This document shows positions 10,363 through 20,302 of a DNA stretch of 34,647 nucleotides, one piece after another. The stretch is from Chara braunii (taxonomy: Eukaryota > Streptophyta > Charophyceae > Charales > Characeae). Within the stretch, counting starts at the first letter, position 1; each line of letters begins with the position of its first letter. The DNA lies in assembly GCA_003427395.1 (NCBI GenBank), contig BFEA01000314.1, forward strand, positions 1,151,779 through 1,186,425, written 5' to 3'. A model generated the notes under the pieces. The model was not told the DNA's origin. It saw only the letters and a program-made list of their open reading frames with translations, and did not search any database. The position numbers and the translations under genes are program-made.

Positions 10363-10720
10363 TTTTGGTAAGCTACTCTCTCTACGGGAAGCGCTGCCGA
10401 AGTTTCTGCAAATCCAAGGAGTTAGTCAACTTTTTGACTTTTCAAAGTTCAACTTGTCTAAAGTTCATACATGGCTTAGTAAAAATCTGGAAAGTCCCTT
10501 TTCTAAGGGGAGTGCTGCCCAAATTTTTGTTAATTCAGGGAGTTAGACAAAATTGGACTTTGGAAAGTTAAAGGCTACTTCTGTTCCCATATTCGAACTG
10601 ATACAAATTCTGGAAAGACACTTTTCCTACGGGAAGCACTGCCAAAATTTTTCTAGTTTAAAAGAGATAGATTATATTTTGACAGGTGACGATTCTGGCA
10701 ATCCACTCTGTATAGAGGAA
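10363..10720 (+). repeat. Four diverged direct repeats of about 120 bp
   Basis: Units begin near 10363, 10485, 10609 and 10690. Each carries a TCTGGNAA-like word, then (T)CTACGGGAAGYRCTGCC, then AATTTTTCT-like sequence, then GGAGTTAG. The last unit is short and more degenerate. Small open frames over it (10217-10546, 10553-10759) follow the repeats and are unlikely to be genes. Confidence 0.75.
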
Positions 10721-10852
10721 ATTCTGTCAGGATCTGCCTTTCTTTTGGTACTTGCTTAGAGGTAGATTTAGGCTTAGTTAATTATGATGATTTGAGTGAG
10801 ACCGTGATATGGGGATTATTCTCCATGGACTTATAGGTTTAGCTTGGGGATT

Positions 10853-11024
10853 GACATGTCTTGTGTTACATGTCTTCTTAACCGTTTGATTCAGGATTTG
10901 GGCTAGATTCAGCTTGATCCTACGAGGATCATTTTCTGTTATCACTGATAACAGGTCGGTTGTCGATTCGTCAGTTTACGATTCAACTCCAATCCACTCT
11001 AATCACTCAACCTAAAGGCTTTAG
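10853..11024 (+). repeat. Cluster of perfect short hairpins
   Basis: GACATGT/ACATGTC at 10853-10874, GATCC/GGATC at 10916-10930, CTGTTATC/GATAACAG at 10936-10954, and CTAAA/TTTAG at 11012-11024. Loops are 3-8 nt. This extends the hairpin-rich character of 9.2-10.1 kb but without the ATAAGTTT loop. Confidence 0.8.
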
Positions 11025-11350
11025 CCCTATGGTCTGAATTGTTTCATTGTGTTTTCACCCGGACTTTATTGAATGACCATTTAACAAAAGTACTGAGTAT
11101 TTATTTTGGGGAGTTGCAAAAGAGTGAGGTTTTGTATGACTAAAGCAAGGGGTATGAGTATAGTGAATGCTTGAAGTTGACCCCGTGTAATGCGTGGATT
11201 TTTGTTGAATCTTTGATGTGATTGCAGGTATGTTTGTGGTTCGGACTCTGGATGTGACTGTCTCCGATTACATACATATATGGCTGAGGGGAGTCCCTCT
11301 GTGACTGTGAGAAGTGATCGTCCTATATAAATAAACCTTATGTATATATG
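10970..11350 (+). repeat. Spacer repeat, copy 2 (homologous to 4100-4470)
   Basis: Colinear with 4100-4470 through TTTACGA, TTTTCACC, ACTGAGTAT, GTTGACCCC, the splice-like ATTGCAGGTATG and ACCTTATGTATAT. The same repeat family is thus present outside the inverted repeat, followed on its right by 11462-11740 in the position where copy 1 has the right arm. Confidence 0.65.
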
Positions 11351-11461
11351 TATATGTGCCTTGGGTATGCGCGCGACTTATTGTGATTGTGCGCAAGGGT
11401 TAACCAGATTATGGCTTGAGAGAAAAGAAAGACCCTCTTTACCCTTTGCTTTTTAGAGTTT

Positions 11462-11740
11462 CTATAATTGGACGTTGTAGTCCGTGGCAGCCGTCAAAGT
11501 CAAACCCCTTGACTTCTTTCCAGACCCTGGATGGTGGAGTTGGTCTCCAGGGCGATAAGGGACAATTGCCACCACAGGTATGAACTTGTGTACTACCCAC
11601 TCTCCGTAGGGTGTGGAAGAGGGTGTGGTTTTTAACCGCACTTGGCGGTTGTCCAGCGTCGAGAGATTAACCCTCAAGGCGCGTGTCAGCCGACACTTGA
11701 GCGTCGAACGCGACCCTCGAGATTAACGAGGATCGCATGA
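11462..11740 (+). repeat. Diverged direct repeat, copy 1
   Basis: Shares with 12586-12815 the colinear words GGACGTT, AAAGTCAAACCCCTTGA, an AGGGTG-AAGAGGGT block, and CCGACACTTGAGYRTCGAAYGCGACCC. The two copies start about 1.1 kb apart. Parts resemble the inner portion of the 1.6-7.5 kb arms (GTGAAAGTCGG). Confidence 0.75.
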
Positions 11741-11959
11741 GTATAGGTACTACATGGTACGCCATCACAGCGACTGCTTGCGTACGTCTGCATTGTTAGT
11801 CGATATGAGTAGGCCCTGCGTCCGCGCAGTTTTATACTAAGTCTCGCGCGTGTTGCCTATCCGATTTCCGCATTGGAAAGTTATGGGATGGCTACTAAAG
11901 GGACTAAGAGTGTTGTCTTGTTGTTTGTTTAGTGTCGTTCTGTATATGTATGTGTACGC

Positions 11960-11978
11960 GTGTGTGTGTGTGTGTGTT
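11960..11978. repeat. (GT)n microsatellite
   Basis: Short GT dinucleotide run at the inner limit of the family A sequence. Confidence 0.9.
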
Positions 11979-12029
11979 TTATTTTTGTGTTCGTAATGCT
12001 CGTAGTGTGGTGTATGCGTGGTGTGGGGG

Positions 12030-12460
12030 ATTCGTCCTAGTCGACCGACGACGAAGTCGCGCTTGGGACCTCAGCCCCCCAAGATGTCGGTTCGCGTACG
12101 GGGTCGATAGAGGCGTAATACCGCTCGTACCCCTTATGCTACAGCGAACGAGAAACGCCCTCGGCTGGTCCACCTCTGCGATTGCAACTGATCAGCTTTC
12201 GTACTGTGGACTGGTAGCTCGGCGGGGATACGCCCACCGAAGGGAGGNGACAGCTCCCGTAAGGTGGAGGTAAGTCGTGCCTCGCGTAGGCCTTATCCTG
12301 TCGTAGGGGCTCGCGGGAGGTATGGCTTGCGCACTCGGCCAGAACGGCTTGCAGAAGCTCCATGTAAATTTACGACGAAGGATTAAAATCCAACTCCTGC
12401 GTGACGCGGCCAGGAGGGTCCCGCGCTGCCCCGTGCGGTGTCGGACCGATGCGCTCGACA
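12030..12460 (-). mobile_element. Family A element, terminal segment, minus orientation
   Basis: Its reverse complement starts TGTCGAGCGCATCGG and aligns for about 430 bp with 20303-20735. Shared words include GCCGCGTCACGCAGGAG, CCCCTACGACAGGATA, GTATCCYCGCCGAG, GCCGAGGGCGTTT and CGGTCGACTAGGACG. Both copies begin at exactly the same terminal sequence, which marks it as a real element end. I find no other end for this copy to its left, so it is probably truncated. One ambiguous base lies at 12248. No protein is recognised. Confidence 0.8.
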
Positions 12461-12585
12461 ACGCAATAATCGCTCGTGGATATAAGCATGATTGAATATC
12501 ATGACTTCCTTCATGCGCTCAAGCCACTTTTGCGAAGGTTCGAAATGCCCACATATATTCCTTGTCTGTTTAACTTTCGCGGTTG

Positions 12586-12815
12586 GACGTTAAAGTCTAT
12601 GACGGTTGTGAAAGTCAAACCCCTTGATTTGTTTTAAGGGCTCAGAAGATGTTACTACGTCCTCCGGTTGGAGGGCGCTCTACCACCACTAATTGTCACA
12701 ATCATCCTACCACTCTCATGCGCAGGGTGCAAAAGAGGGTAGGACATACAACTGCATTCGCTATTGTGTAGCGTCAGTGTCATCCGACACTTGAGTATCG
12801 AATGCGACCCTTGAA
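12586..12815 (+). repeat. Diverged direct repeat, copy 2
   Basis: Partner of 11462-11740. The TCATGCGCAGGGTGCAAAA word at 12718 also matches 4743-4760, which links this repeat to the spacer and right arm of the 1.6-7.5 kb structure. Confidence 0.75.
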
Positions 12816-13079
12816 ACCATTGATGACCTCATGTTTATGCAATTGCTCACGTATTTATGCAAGGTTATTCGGTACGATAAGTGTGCCACATTATTTATAT
12901 GGAGTATCGCACGTGACGTCTACTTGTTCATGAACCAAAATAGTTATCGATTGAGGGGAAAAAAAAAGACTCAGCGCTATTTGCACATGGACTTAAACCA
13001 TTACTACCCCCGTCGTCATAAATCAGGGGGGACCGGTAACACTGGTCCATGAGGGTTATCGGTAGCACATTGAGTGGAA

Positions 13080-13940
13080 CTCGCGGAGTGATAAAATTTA
13101 AAAATGCGTTGAATTGCCCCCGCGAGTTATTTCTTGGTTAAAATGATGGTTTTATTTTTTTTTTATATTTTTTCTATAAATATTACGACAAACTCTACGG
13201 ACCCCCAAATTTTCAGAGTTGTCGAGTCATCCTTCTAAGCGCAAAAATTTATGAAAGTTGGGTACTTTTCCAATTGGCGAACACGTAGTAGAGTGACAAA
13301 AATGAAAAATGCGACGGAACGGCGCGATATTTATTTCACGGTCAAAATATTTTTTTCCCTTATTTTTTTAATATTTTTATTGGAAAGATCACAACTTAAT
13401 CTTCAGGATCTCAATTTTAGATTTTTTCGTTGATTCTTCTTTACGCGAAAAATCACCAAAGTCGGCGCTTGAAAATCCTTCGATCGGATCCGAACATTCG
13501 GGCGTTCGGGCGTTCGGGGTCCCGTTCGGGGGCCGAACACCTCCAGGTTTGGACCTCGCCAAAAAACTTTTCAGGGCCTAAAAATAAGTTTTTGTTTCTG
13601 AATGTTTTTTTGTGAGTTCTTTATGATGCAACCTACAGGCCTATAGATTTTGAAGTCATTCTGCTTGCCCAAAAAACATGAAAAATCGTCAAAGATGGGG
13701 GTGTCAAAACGTGCTCGCCCATTCACTATTTTTTTTTTTTTTTCACTTTTAACTTTTTGTTTTCACTTTATTTTGGGGCCTAAAATTTTTTATTATTTTT
13801 TTAAAACAAATTAATGAGTTATTGATTATGTAAACTAAATATCTGTAAATTTTCAGGGCATTTGTCAATGCCAAAAAATAATTAAAAATCGGCAAAGATG
13901 GCGGTGTCGAAAAGGTGTTGGCACACTCACTCATTGTAAT
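13080..13940 (+). repeat. Diverged modules spaced about 200 bp apart
   Basis: Related words recur near 13084, 13294, 13448, 13680 and 13880: GTGAYAAAAWTKAAAAATGCG in the first two, and AAAAATCNNCAAAGATGGNGGTGTC or its variant ACCAAAGTCGGCG in the later ones. A/T-rich sequence with poly-T runs lies between them. These look like old tandem modules with no coding content. Confidence 0.55.
13387..13492 (+). repeat. 106 bp direct repeat, copy 1
   Basis: Nearly identical to 14634-14739, from GATCACAACTTAATCTTCA to CCTTCGAYCGGATCCG, with a handful of substitutions. Confidence 0.9.
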
Positions 13941-14125
13941 TCTCTTTTTATTTTTTTTTATTTTTATCATAGCATTTATTTTCTGTATTTGATTTTTAAT
14001 TCAAATTTGGTAAGGAATTTGGATGTAGTGCCTAGGGAAATGTTGTTTACTTTATTTTTTTCCATAACATAGTTTTTTGTCGAAAGTTTTTGAAAACGTT
14101 TTTTTTTTTTTTTTTTTTTTTTTTT

Positions 14126-14254
14126 GTCAGCGTTCGGCCCGAACAGCCGAACGCGTTCCCAAGGGGTCCCGTACGTTCGGGCGTTCAGGTTCGGGTCTTC
14201 GGCCCGTCCCGAACACCCGTTACTCTGTATATATATATATACATATAAGTCAGA
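14126..14254 (+). repeat. GTTCGG-rich block, copy 1
   Basis: After a long T run the sequence reads GTCAGCGTTCGGCCCGAAC, then AAGGGGTCCCGTACGTTCGGG, and ends in a TATA-rich run. It is repeated at 14287-14392 across an N gap. GTTCGGC/GCCGAAC forms a short hairpin. Confidence 0.85.
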
Positions 14255-14277
14255 NNNNNNNNNNNNNNNNNNNNNNN
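14255..14277. other. Assembly gap (23 N)
   Basis: Run of 23 unknown bases between two near-identical blocks. The true number of block copies here is therefore unknown. Confidence 0.99.
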
Positions 14278-14286
14278 TTTTTTTTT

Positions 14287-14392
14287 GTCAGCGTTCGGCC
14301 CGAACGGCCGAACGCCTTCCGAAGGGGTCCCGTACGTTCGGGCGTTCGGCCCGTCCCGAACGCCGGCAACCCTGTATGTATATATATTTGCA
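14287..14392 (+). repeat. GTTCGG-rich block, copy 2
   Basis: Second copy of 14126-14254, lacking a short internal segment. Related GTTCGG runs also occur at 13497-13545, and an 18 bp perfect palindrome CACGTTCGCGCGAACGTG lies at 14584-14601. Confidence 0.85.
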
Positions 14393-14633
14393 GAAAAATC
14401 TGAAAAAAACTATATGTTATATAAAATATTAATACAAGCAACGTTTGTCTTGGAGTCATGTCCAAACTCGTAGCCAATCATGAGTTAAAAATAAAAAACC
14501 GAAAAAACTTTTTTTTTTTTTTTCCGAAAAAAATATTATGTTTGCCCGAACATGTTCGCAAGCTGTTCTCTCGAACTCACGAACACGTTCGCGCGAACGT
14601 GAAGGGGCGCGAAGACGTTCGCCGTGCTACACA

Positions 14634-14739
14634 GATCACAACTTAATCTTCATGATCTCAATTTCAGATTTTTTCGTTGATTCTTCTTTGCGTGACAAAT
14701 TACCAAAGTCGGCGCTTGAAAATCCTTCGACCGGATCCG
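14634..14739 (+). repeat. 106 bp direct repeat, copy 2
   Basis: Partner of 13387-13492, about 1.25 kb away. The stretch that follows (14740-15120) contains nothing I recognise. Confidence 0.9.
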
Positions 14740-15124
14740 TCTGCACGTATCGGTCGTCGCCCCCCGTAAGAACCTGGTCCGTAAGACTAGGAAAGTCGAA
14801 TTTAGGTAAACAGGATTAGTGGTGGTTTACATTTTATTTTGAGAAACGCATCTCGTAGTTAGATTGATCGTCCTAGTCTACCGGCATAGGAGATAGATCT
14901 GGTCAACTTGAACCACGTATAAGTGTTCCCTCCACTGGACAGCTCCACTTCCACACCGTACCAGAGTTCCATGACCACGCAGCTGCCAGTCATATAAGCT
15001 TCCACAAGATTGACTTGTGTATGCCGCCAATACGTTTGGCCAAATTCCAAACACTTCGCCAAAGCCTACGTCTAGGAGTATCCTACCTGCCAGGAGGTGA
15101 ACAGTGCGAACCACCTTCCATATG

Positions 15125-16206
15125 GGTTACTTTAGCCTCTACACATACTTGAGGGTCGTTAGCAGTCCATTTTGATGAACTTATATGTCCTTTCCGCCCT
15201 CCCACTGAGCGAGCTCATCATACCATTTTGGTCATCGTATATCGCTTTACGAAGCGTGCATGTCTTGTCTCATCCCGCTATCGAATTAGCATTCGTGACG
15301 TCGCCGACATCGTCTTCGACCAAGTCTAAGACATCACGGCTTACCTTAGAGCATCATCTTCGACCGTGACCCGCACTGTACCAGCGCTTTCTGGCGATGC
15401 CTACACGAGGTGTACGAATCTCAGCTCCGCTTCTCATCATCTTACCACCCTCCGATGGATGGTTGGACTGAGGTCACCAATAAAACTCTCGGTAATATCA
15501 CCAGAAAGTTTATTAGGGATGACCAACAGTGAAACTTACACTTAACCCACGCGGAGATTAATTGGAACCACACTGCTTCACGAACCACGGGGATGTCGTC
15601 ATTCTATTGCGACATCGGCTACCACCCTCGCGTACCCGCAGGTTTTCTGCGACCGTCCCAGTCACGCCCAGACACTCATTGTCCCGCGCTTGACGACTGG
15701 ATCATTCACATGATGACGATTATGAGGCGCAGCCACAAGAGTCTAGCTCACTCTGAGACCGCATCCTTTAGGTCGTCGGTTCTAATCCTATCGTTAGTTC
15801 GGTCAGCTTCTGTGTGAAGCGATCTAACTACCTTCGACAACCTCACTTACACGATGTATACCACGTCTCCTTACTGCATTTTTATCGCATATCTTCCAAG
15901 TGCTTTGCCGGACGCTCTTATGAGCGCCCTCCACCTATTATGGTGGACTGTCACGAGGAGTTCGTCGTTTCCGACATCGTATCTCGCCAAGTTACCGACG
16001 ATACCCCTCCACACATCGAGTACCTTATGCGTTGGAAGGGCTACCCTGATGAGGAGGCTACTTGGGAACCCCACGAGCACTTGGAGCACGACCGGATGTT
16101 GGTGCGTGCATATCATCGTGCTCGTCGTGCTGAGACATCTGCTCCTACTCAGTCGATTGAGGAGATTGTTGAGGACGAACCCGCTCTCTCTAAGACTGTT
16201 CTTTAG
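15125..16206 (+). pseudogene. Decayed Ty3 integrase with C-terminal chromodomain
   Basis: Translation in shifting plus-strand frames recovers a Ty3-type integrase. A segment reading HHTILVIVYRFTKRA lies near 15216-15262. FSSSYHPPMDGWTEVTNKTL lies near 15426-15485 and corresponds to the HPQTDGQTE region that carries the catalytic glutamate. THAEINWNHTASRTTGMS lies near 15543-15600. Stops interrupt it at 15327-15329 and 15530-15532. The last part is open (15814-16206) and encodes a chromodomain at about 15961-16110 (EYLMRWKGYPDEEATWEP), which in chromoviruses directs integration toward marked chromatin. No LTR was found, so this is a fragment of a chromovirus different from the element at 20-34 kb. 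Confidence 0.88.
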
Positions 16207-17240
16207 AGGATGCCTCAGCGTGTCCACAACGCACTTGCCGACACCCTCGACGTTTCGACGAATGACACTATTGTCACTTACCTATCTTCTATCACCGACT
16301 CACACTAGCATGTATTTCATCATCGGCTTCTTCAGAACGACAACATTTTGCAACTTTGCTTCGACATCGACACGACTCCTACTTCATCGACATCATTGAC
16401 CACCTCGACGACTTCAACCACCTTGTTGACTTCAACTACTTTACCAACTTCAGTTATTTTGGACGTGATTACTTCATGTCACCACCCTACCTTGTGCATT
16501 CCTTTTTATGTGTCGCATAATGATTTATCTTAGCTGGTTCTCCCTCAGTATGACTCTCCCTTAGTATCGCATAGGCATTGGGACCGTAACAGTATATTGT
16601 TTTTTTTGCTCTCATATCTGGCTTTCTTTCCTAGTCGGTGAGTTGTGTGCATGTTTCCCTCACTCACTACCCTCATCACCCTATTGTCGGTCATTGAATG
16701 CCTTCAGTTATGCATATCTCCACCCTATTCCAGACTCCCCTTTCATGGTCGACCTTGTATGGCATCACTTTTGTCGGGCATTACCCGCCTTGATGGTCTA
16801 TCTATGTCATTGGTTTTGTTTCGCCACCATTCCCTCACCCAGAGTCCGATGACCTATCACATCTTCCTGTGAGGCTTCCTTTAGGAGTTTGGATTCTTAG
16901 GCTGCATTCGCCCCCTCTGAGACCATCCCGCTCTTGGTGGTTTAGCGACACGACATTGTCTTGTGACATGCTGCTATCTTTCCTTTCAGCACTGAGACAA
17001 TTGTCTCTAAGACTTTAAAATCGTACCCTGCTACATTTCATTTTCTGTTGTTACCTATGATGTATATATCATACATTTGGTTTTGTTCTAACATTATATA
17101 TCTCAGGCTGCATCGCATGAACTCCGCATGGACCTTGCTCCGCATCCTAAATTTCTCAATTTTATTGTTGCAGAGTTCCGCTGCTCCTGCGAAAGCGTGT
17201 TTATGACACTCGCAATCCACTACACGTCTGAGGATCATGC
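16207..17240. other. No recognised gene; possible 3' flank of the chromovirus fragment
   Basis: Begins directly after the chromodomain stop codon, with ACTTC/ACCAC-rich sequence at 16370-16450. It may hold the rest of the element including an LTR, but no second copy lies in the window to compare with. Confidence 0.3.
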
Positions 17241-17245
17241 AATAT

Positions 17246-17434
17246 GGCTCTAGCAGCCCTGGCCTAGAGCCAAGGCTATCTAGCTATTTTGCCTGTTCAA
17301 CCTGTGGGACCAGGTTGTGGCCTGACCCCACAGGCCATGTGCTCGTTCAGTCCAGTCGAGTCATGCCCAGTACCACTGTCGGTTTCAGTCCAGCCGAGTC
17401 CAGTTCAGTCAGTCGGTTGGGGGCATAACCCAAC
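17246..17434 (+). repeat. Cluster of perfect short hairpins
   Basis: GGCTCTAG/CTAGAGCC at 17246-17271. A compound hairpin at 17301-17334 has outer stem CCTGTGGG/CCCACAGG, symmetric AC loops and inner stem CAGG/CCTG. GTTGGG/CCCAAC lies at 17416-17434. Short CAGTCCAG(T/C)CGAGTC repeats lie between the last two. From 17440 to about 18170 I see only an AG-rich microsatellite near 17585. Confidence 0.8.
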
Positions 17435-18171
17435 TGCAATCTGTTTTCAATCGCATTCTTCATTTACACAGTTTGGAGTACGTGCGTGTTAAGTCTGCGT
17501 TCGAGCTGCACTGTCCCTTCCATCTCCATCTCCCCCATCCTCATCCCTTCGTCTTGATCCTGACGGACCGCCATCCCAGCACGTCCGTCACAGAGAGAGA
17601 GAAAGAGAGAGACATCGCGGAGCGAATGGCTGCAAGAGAATGGTTGTGATGTCGTGTACTGATCCTAACAAGTCCATGGTTGACATCCAGAAAATGACAA
17701 CCGCGATAACACGCAAGCAAGCAGAAGTAAGACTTCACACAACACTTTACAATGACTTTGAACATGTATGTTTCTTCACATGGTGAATCTATAATAATAC
17801 AACCATGTGCATGAGAGAGAGACACACAAAGTGTTTACTTAGAACATCTGGTTCTATGCATACTGGCCCCCTGCATGTGTGCACCTTCTCACTGTGCTTC
17901 AGGGACCTGCGTGCACCCTGCACTAGCATCACCCGCACGCAGCAGGCCGCCAGTGGAGGGGCTGCTAACGCAAAGACTGAGCATTTTGCCAGTACTTGCG
18001 CGTCCCATCTACTTCCCCCACCCCCCATCGAGTAGCAGCAGTGGCTATGGCCAACACTCTCTCACACATCACACAACTCACTCATGCTCAAACTCACACC
18101 CGTATTGGTCATAGACCCTACTAATACCCGATCCAGACTATCATAGTTGGTCGGCACTACGTGCGCCACAA

Positions 18172-18240
18172 GCAGTCATGGAGCTCGAAACAACCTCCTG
18201 AATGTAACTTGCGTGCCTAACCAACTGAGCTACGCCTCTG
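18172..18240 (-). tRNA. tRNA-like sequence, degenerate
   Basis: On the minus strand it has an intact A-box/D-arm TAGCTCAGTTGGTTAG (18217-18232). About 23 nt downstream is a B-box-like TTGTTTCGAGCTCC (18180-18193), degenerate relative to GGTTCGANTCC. The anticodon and acceptor stems do not pair convincingly, so no isotype is assigned. It is probably a tRNA pseudogene or the head of a tRNA-derived SINE; it abuts the foldback at 18246-18519. Confidence 0.65.
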
Positions 18241-18245
18241 GATCT

Positions 18246-18519
18246 GTCGCTCCGTCCTCTGCTTCTATACATAACAATCAAAGCAAACCGCCCAGACCAT
18301 CGAGATACGACTCTGTACTCCTCTTCTTGCCCTCTAAAAGATAGGACTTGATTTTTGTTGATTGCCTTGTGTAGAGGCAGGGTCCGCGGGGTATTCGCTC
18401 AGCAAATATAACCGAGTCCTCACTCTTGGAGGGCAAGAAGAGGAGTAGAGAGTCCTATCTCGATGGTCTGACCAATTTGCATTGATTGTTAACAATGGAA
18501 GCAGGGGACAGAGCGACAG
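18246..18519. repeat. Foldback element with arms of about 90 bp
   Basis: 18246-18335 and the reverse complement of 18428-18519 align over about 90 bp with several mismatches. Shared words include GGGCAAGAAGAGGAGTA, TATCTCGATGGTCTG, TTGATTGTTA and GAGCGACAG. The loop is about 92 bp. It could be a MITE or two inverted SINE copies. A transcript would form a long hairpin. Confidence 0.8.
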
Positions 18520-18591
18520 TTATCCTTAACAAACAGGAAATGAATGAGTCCTTAGGTCTGAGGGTGACGACTGCCTTCATATGGAAACGAT

Positions 18592-18767
18592 TTGTTGCTC
18601 TTCTCGTGCATTGTTGCTCTTAGGTCTGAGGTCTGAGGGTACAACCTATCATTTGTCACAACCTTCATAGACGTGGCTGGTGAAGGAGTACTTGTTGCTC
18701 TTCTTGTGCATTGAGGATGGTAGGCCTATTTGTTGCTCTTCTCGTGCATTGAGGATGGTAGGCCTAC
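18592..18767 (+). repeat. TTGTTGCTCTTCTCGTGCATTG short repeats
   Basis: A 38 bp unit containing TTGTTGCTCTTCTYGTGCAT, then TGAGGATGGTAGGCCTA, is repeated in tandem at 18692 and 18730, with a partial copy at 18592. AGGTCTGAGG words also recur nearby. From 18770 to 19320 I see A-rich runs (about 18961-19050) and no gene. Confidence 0.8.
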
Positions 18768-19319
18768 GACCAACCTAACCTTTAATACATTGGTGACAAT
18801 TCGTTCTTCTACATATTGGAAACGATTAACGTTGTTGACTGGCTGGGTAGCAATTAGGAAATCTAAGCTAGACCGGCTAATGCTATCGGGATAACTCCGG
18901 GTTGAATTGTGAGGTCCCCGGCCTCGACTCATTTCATTTGGAATACGAATTGTTGTGTCAAAAAAAAAAAACGAACAAGAGGGAAGGAGCAAGATAATGG
19001 TGGGGTGAAAAAAAAAAAAAAAAAAAAAGATCCAAAGAAAAAAAAAAAATGGTGGAGTGAAACAACGCACCACTGGGTGTTAGTATGGGGTGGGTACTGG
19101 ATACTTCTTATCCTACGGATATCTCACCATGCCTGAGGGTGGTGCTTCATCCAGGTTGGGGTCCGTGGGAATTCTTATTGGGGGAATTAGTCGGGACTGT
19201 GGATTCTTGGGGAGCCTGAGGTAGAGGAAGGCATCATGCATATGATAGAGAAGGGCGGGATATCGCATCTTAGTGGGAGGGCAGTTCCCTGCCCATAACG
19301 TCTGCGGAATGAGGCGCAA

Positions 19320-20057
19320 ATGGGGGATGACTGCATAGGATGACTACATATGCATGGACCCCACTTGTGCCCAGGTCGTCCTTAACATTAGAGTTAGGTA
19401 GTGTCTGCATACGACTTTCGAGTTAGTCCAGTTGGCCCAGATCAGGACTTGTGATCTGAGCATTAGCATAGGTCATGGTACTGTGCTTCCGTACTGAGGT
19501 GACTCCTGCTGGGTCCTCGCAATCTCTCTGACCTCCCGATGGATGAGTACTACGGGCACCTCTTGAGGCCTGACCACCACCCTCTACTACACCCTGGACC
19601 TTAAAAAATGGGGTAACTTCAGTACAGTCACAAAAACGAGTTGGCCTTGGGTGAGCTAGGGGAAGGACAGTAAGACTGCATCAGTGGGTGCTACCCTGTC
19701 TGAACCTAGGGTCCAGAGTCTCTTGGGGCCTGTAGTTGATTGTCTGGGCCTGACGTTCAAAGTTCCCATACGACAAGGCTCGTCTGATTCCGCTTCCACC
19801 AGGGTTGGGCAACCTATCAGCCCTGGTGCCTATCACTGCTGTTCGGTCCAAGTTGCCTGCCCATTGGTAGGGTAATGGTCCTAAGTGCTGGTCACACTGA
19901 GGTAGGATGGTGGGATAGGGGTTGCGCTAGCAGTATTGACGTGAGGATAGGATGGGAGGTGGTCTCATATCCCAGGACACCCATGACCCACAGCTCCAGG
20001 TGATCACTGTGCACTCAGTGACTGGCCTCTACAACACCATGGACTTGAAAAAAAATA
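19320..20057 (+). repeat. Two diverged repeat units ending in CTCTACNACACC
   Basis: Two units end with CCTCTACTACACCCTGGAC (near 19581) and CCTCTACAACACCATGGACTTG (near 20029), each followed by A-rich sequence. The first continues into GGGGTAACTTC...GTCACAAAAA, shared with 3091-3118. The second is interrupted by the terminal inverted repeat that starts at 20058. No coding content is recognised. Confidence 0.5.
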
Positions 20058-20119
20058 GGATAATTTGCAAAATACCCCCATAAGTTGAGATATATGTCAA
20101 AATGCCCCTAAAAGATATG
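20058..20119 (+). repeat. Left terminal inverted repeat of a small DNA element
   Basis: Begins GGATAATTTGCAAAATAC and is the reverse complement of 34182-34243 with a few mismatches, including the long shared word CCCCCATAAGTTGAGATATA. Before the Ty3 insertion the element would have been roughly 385 bp, typical of a non-autonomous TIR element. Target-site duplication could not be settled in the A/T-rich flanks. Confidence 0.85.
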
Positions 20120-20120
20120 G

Positions 20121-20125
20121 GTAGA
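20121..20125. repeat. Target-site duplication GTAGA (left)
   Basis: Matches 33928-33932 directly outside the two LTR termini, the 5 bp duplication expected of a Ty3-type integrase. It shows that the 13.8 kb between the copies arrived as one insertion, with any later insertion nested inside. Confidence 0.93.
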
Positions 20126-20302
20126 TGTTACATGCCCAGTTGGGCGATGTGCATAGAAACCGAGGATCCACAATGTGATGAAAATGACTGAATGGACAAT
20201 GCAGTGCAAGTAGAATCTCAACAAGCAATGTGCATTCTAATACATACAAAATGATGTTGAATAGCGCAGGGAAGACTTAGATACAAATCCTGACCTGACC
20301 GG
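20126..20302 (-). repeat. 3' LTR of the Ty3 element, part 1 (outer end)
   Basis: Aligns base for base with 32639-32815 apart from five substitutions, and stops at GACCTGACCGG, where the family A insertion begins. The LTR resumes at 25217. Confidence 0.93.

Noticed and set aside
16040-16055. CCCTGATGAGG word resembling the hammerhead CTGATGA strand
   Set aside because: It encodes the YPDEE part of the chromodomain, and no GAAA strand or helices follow.
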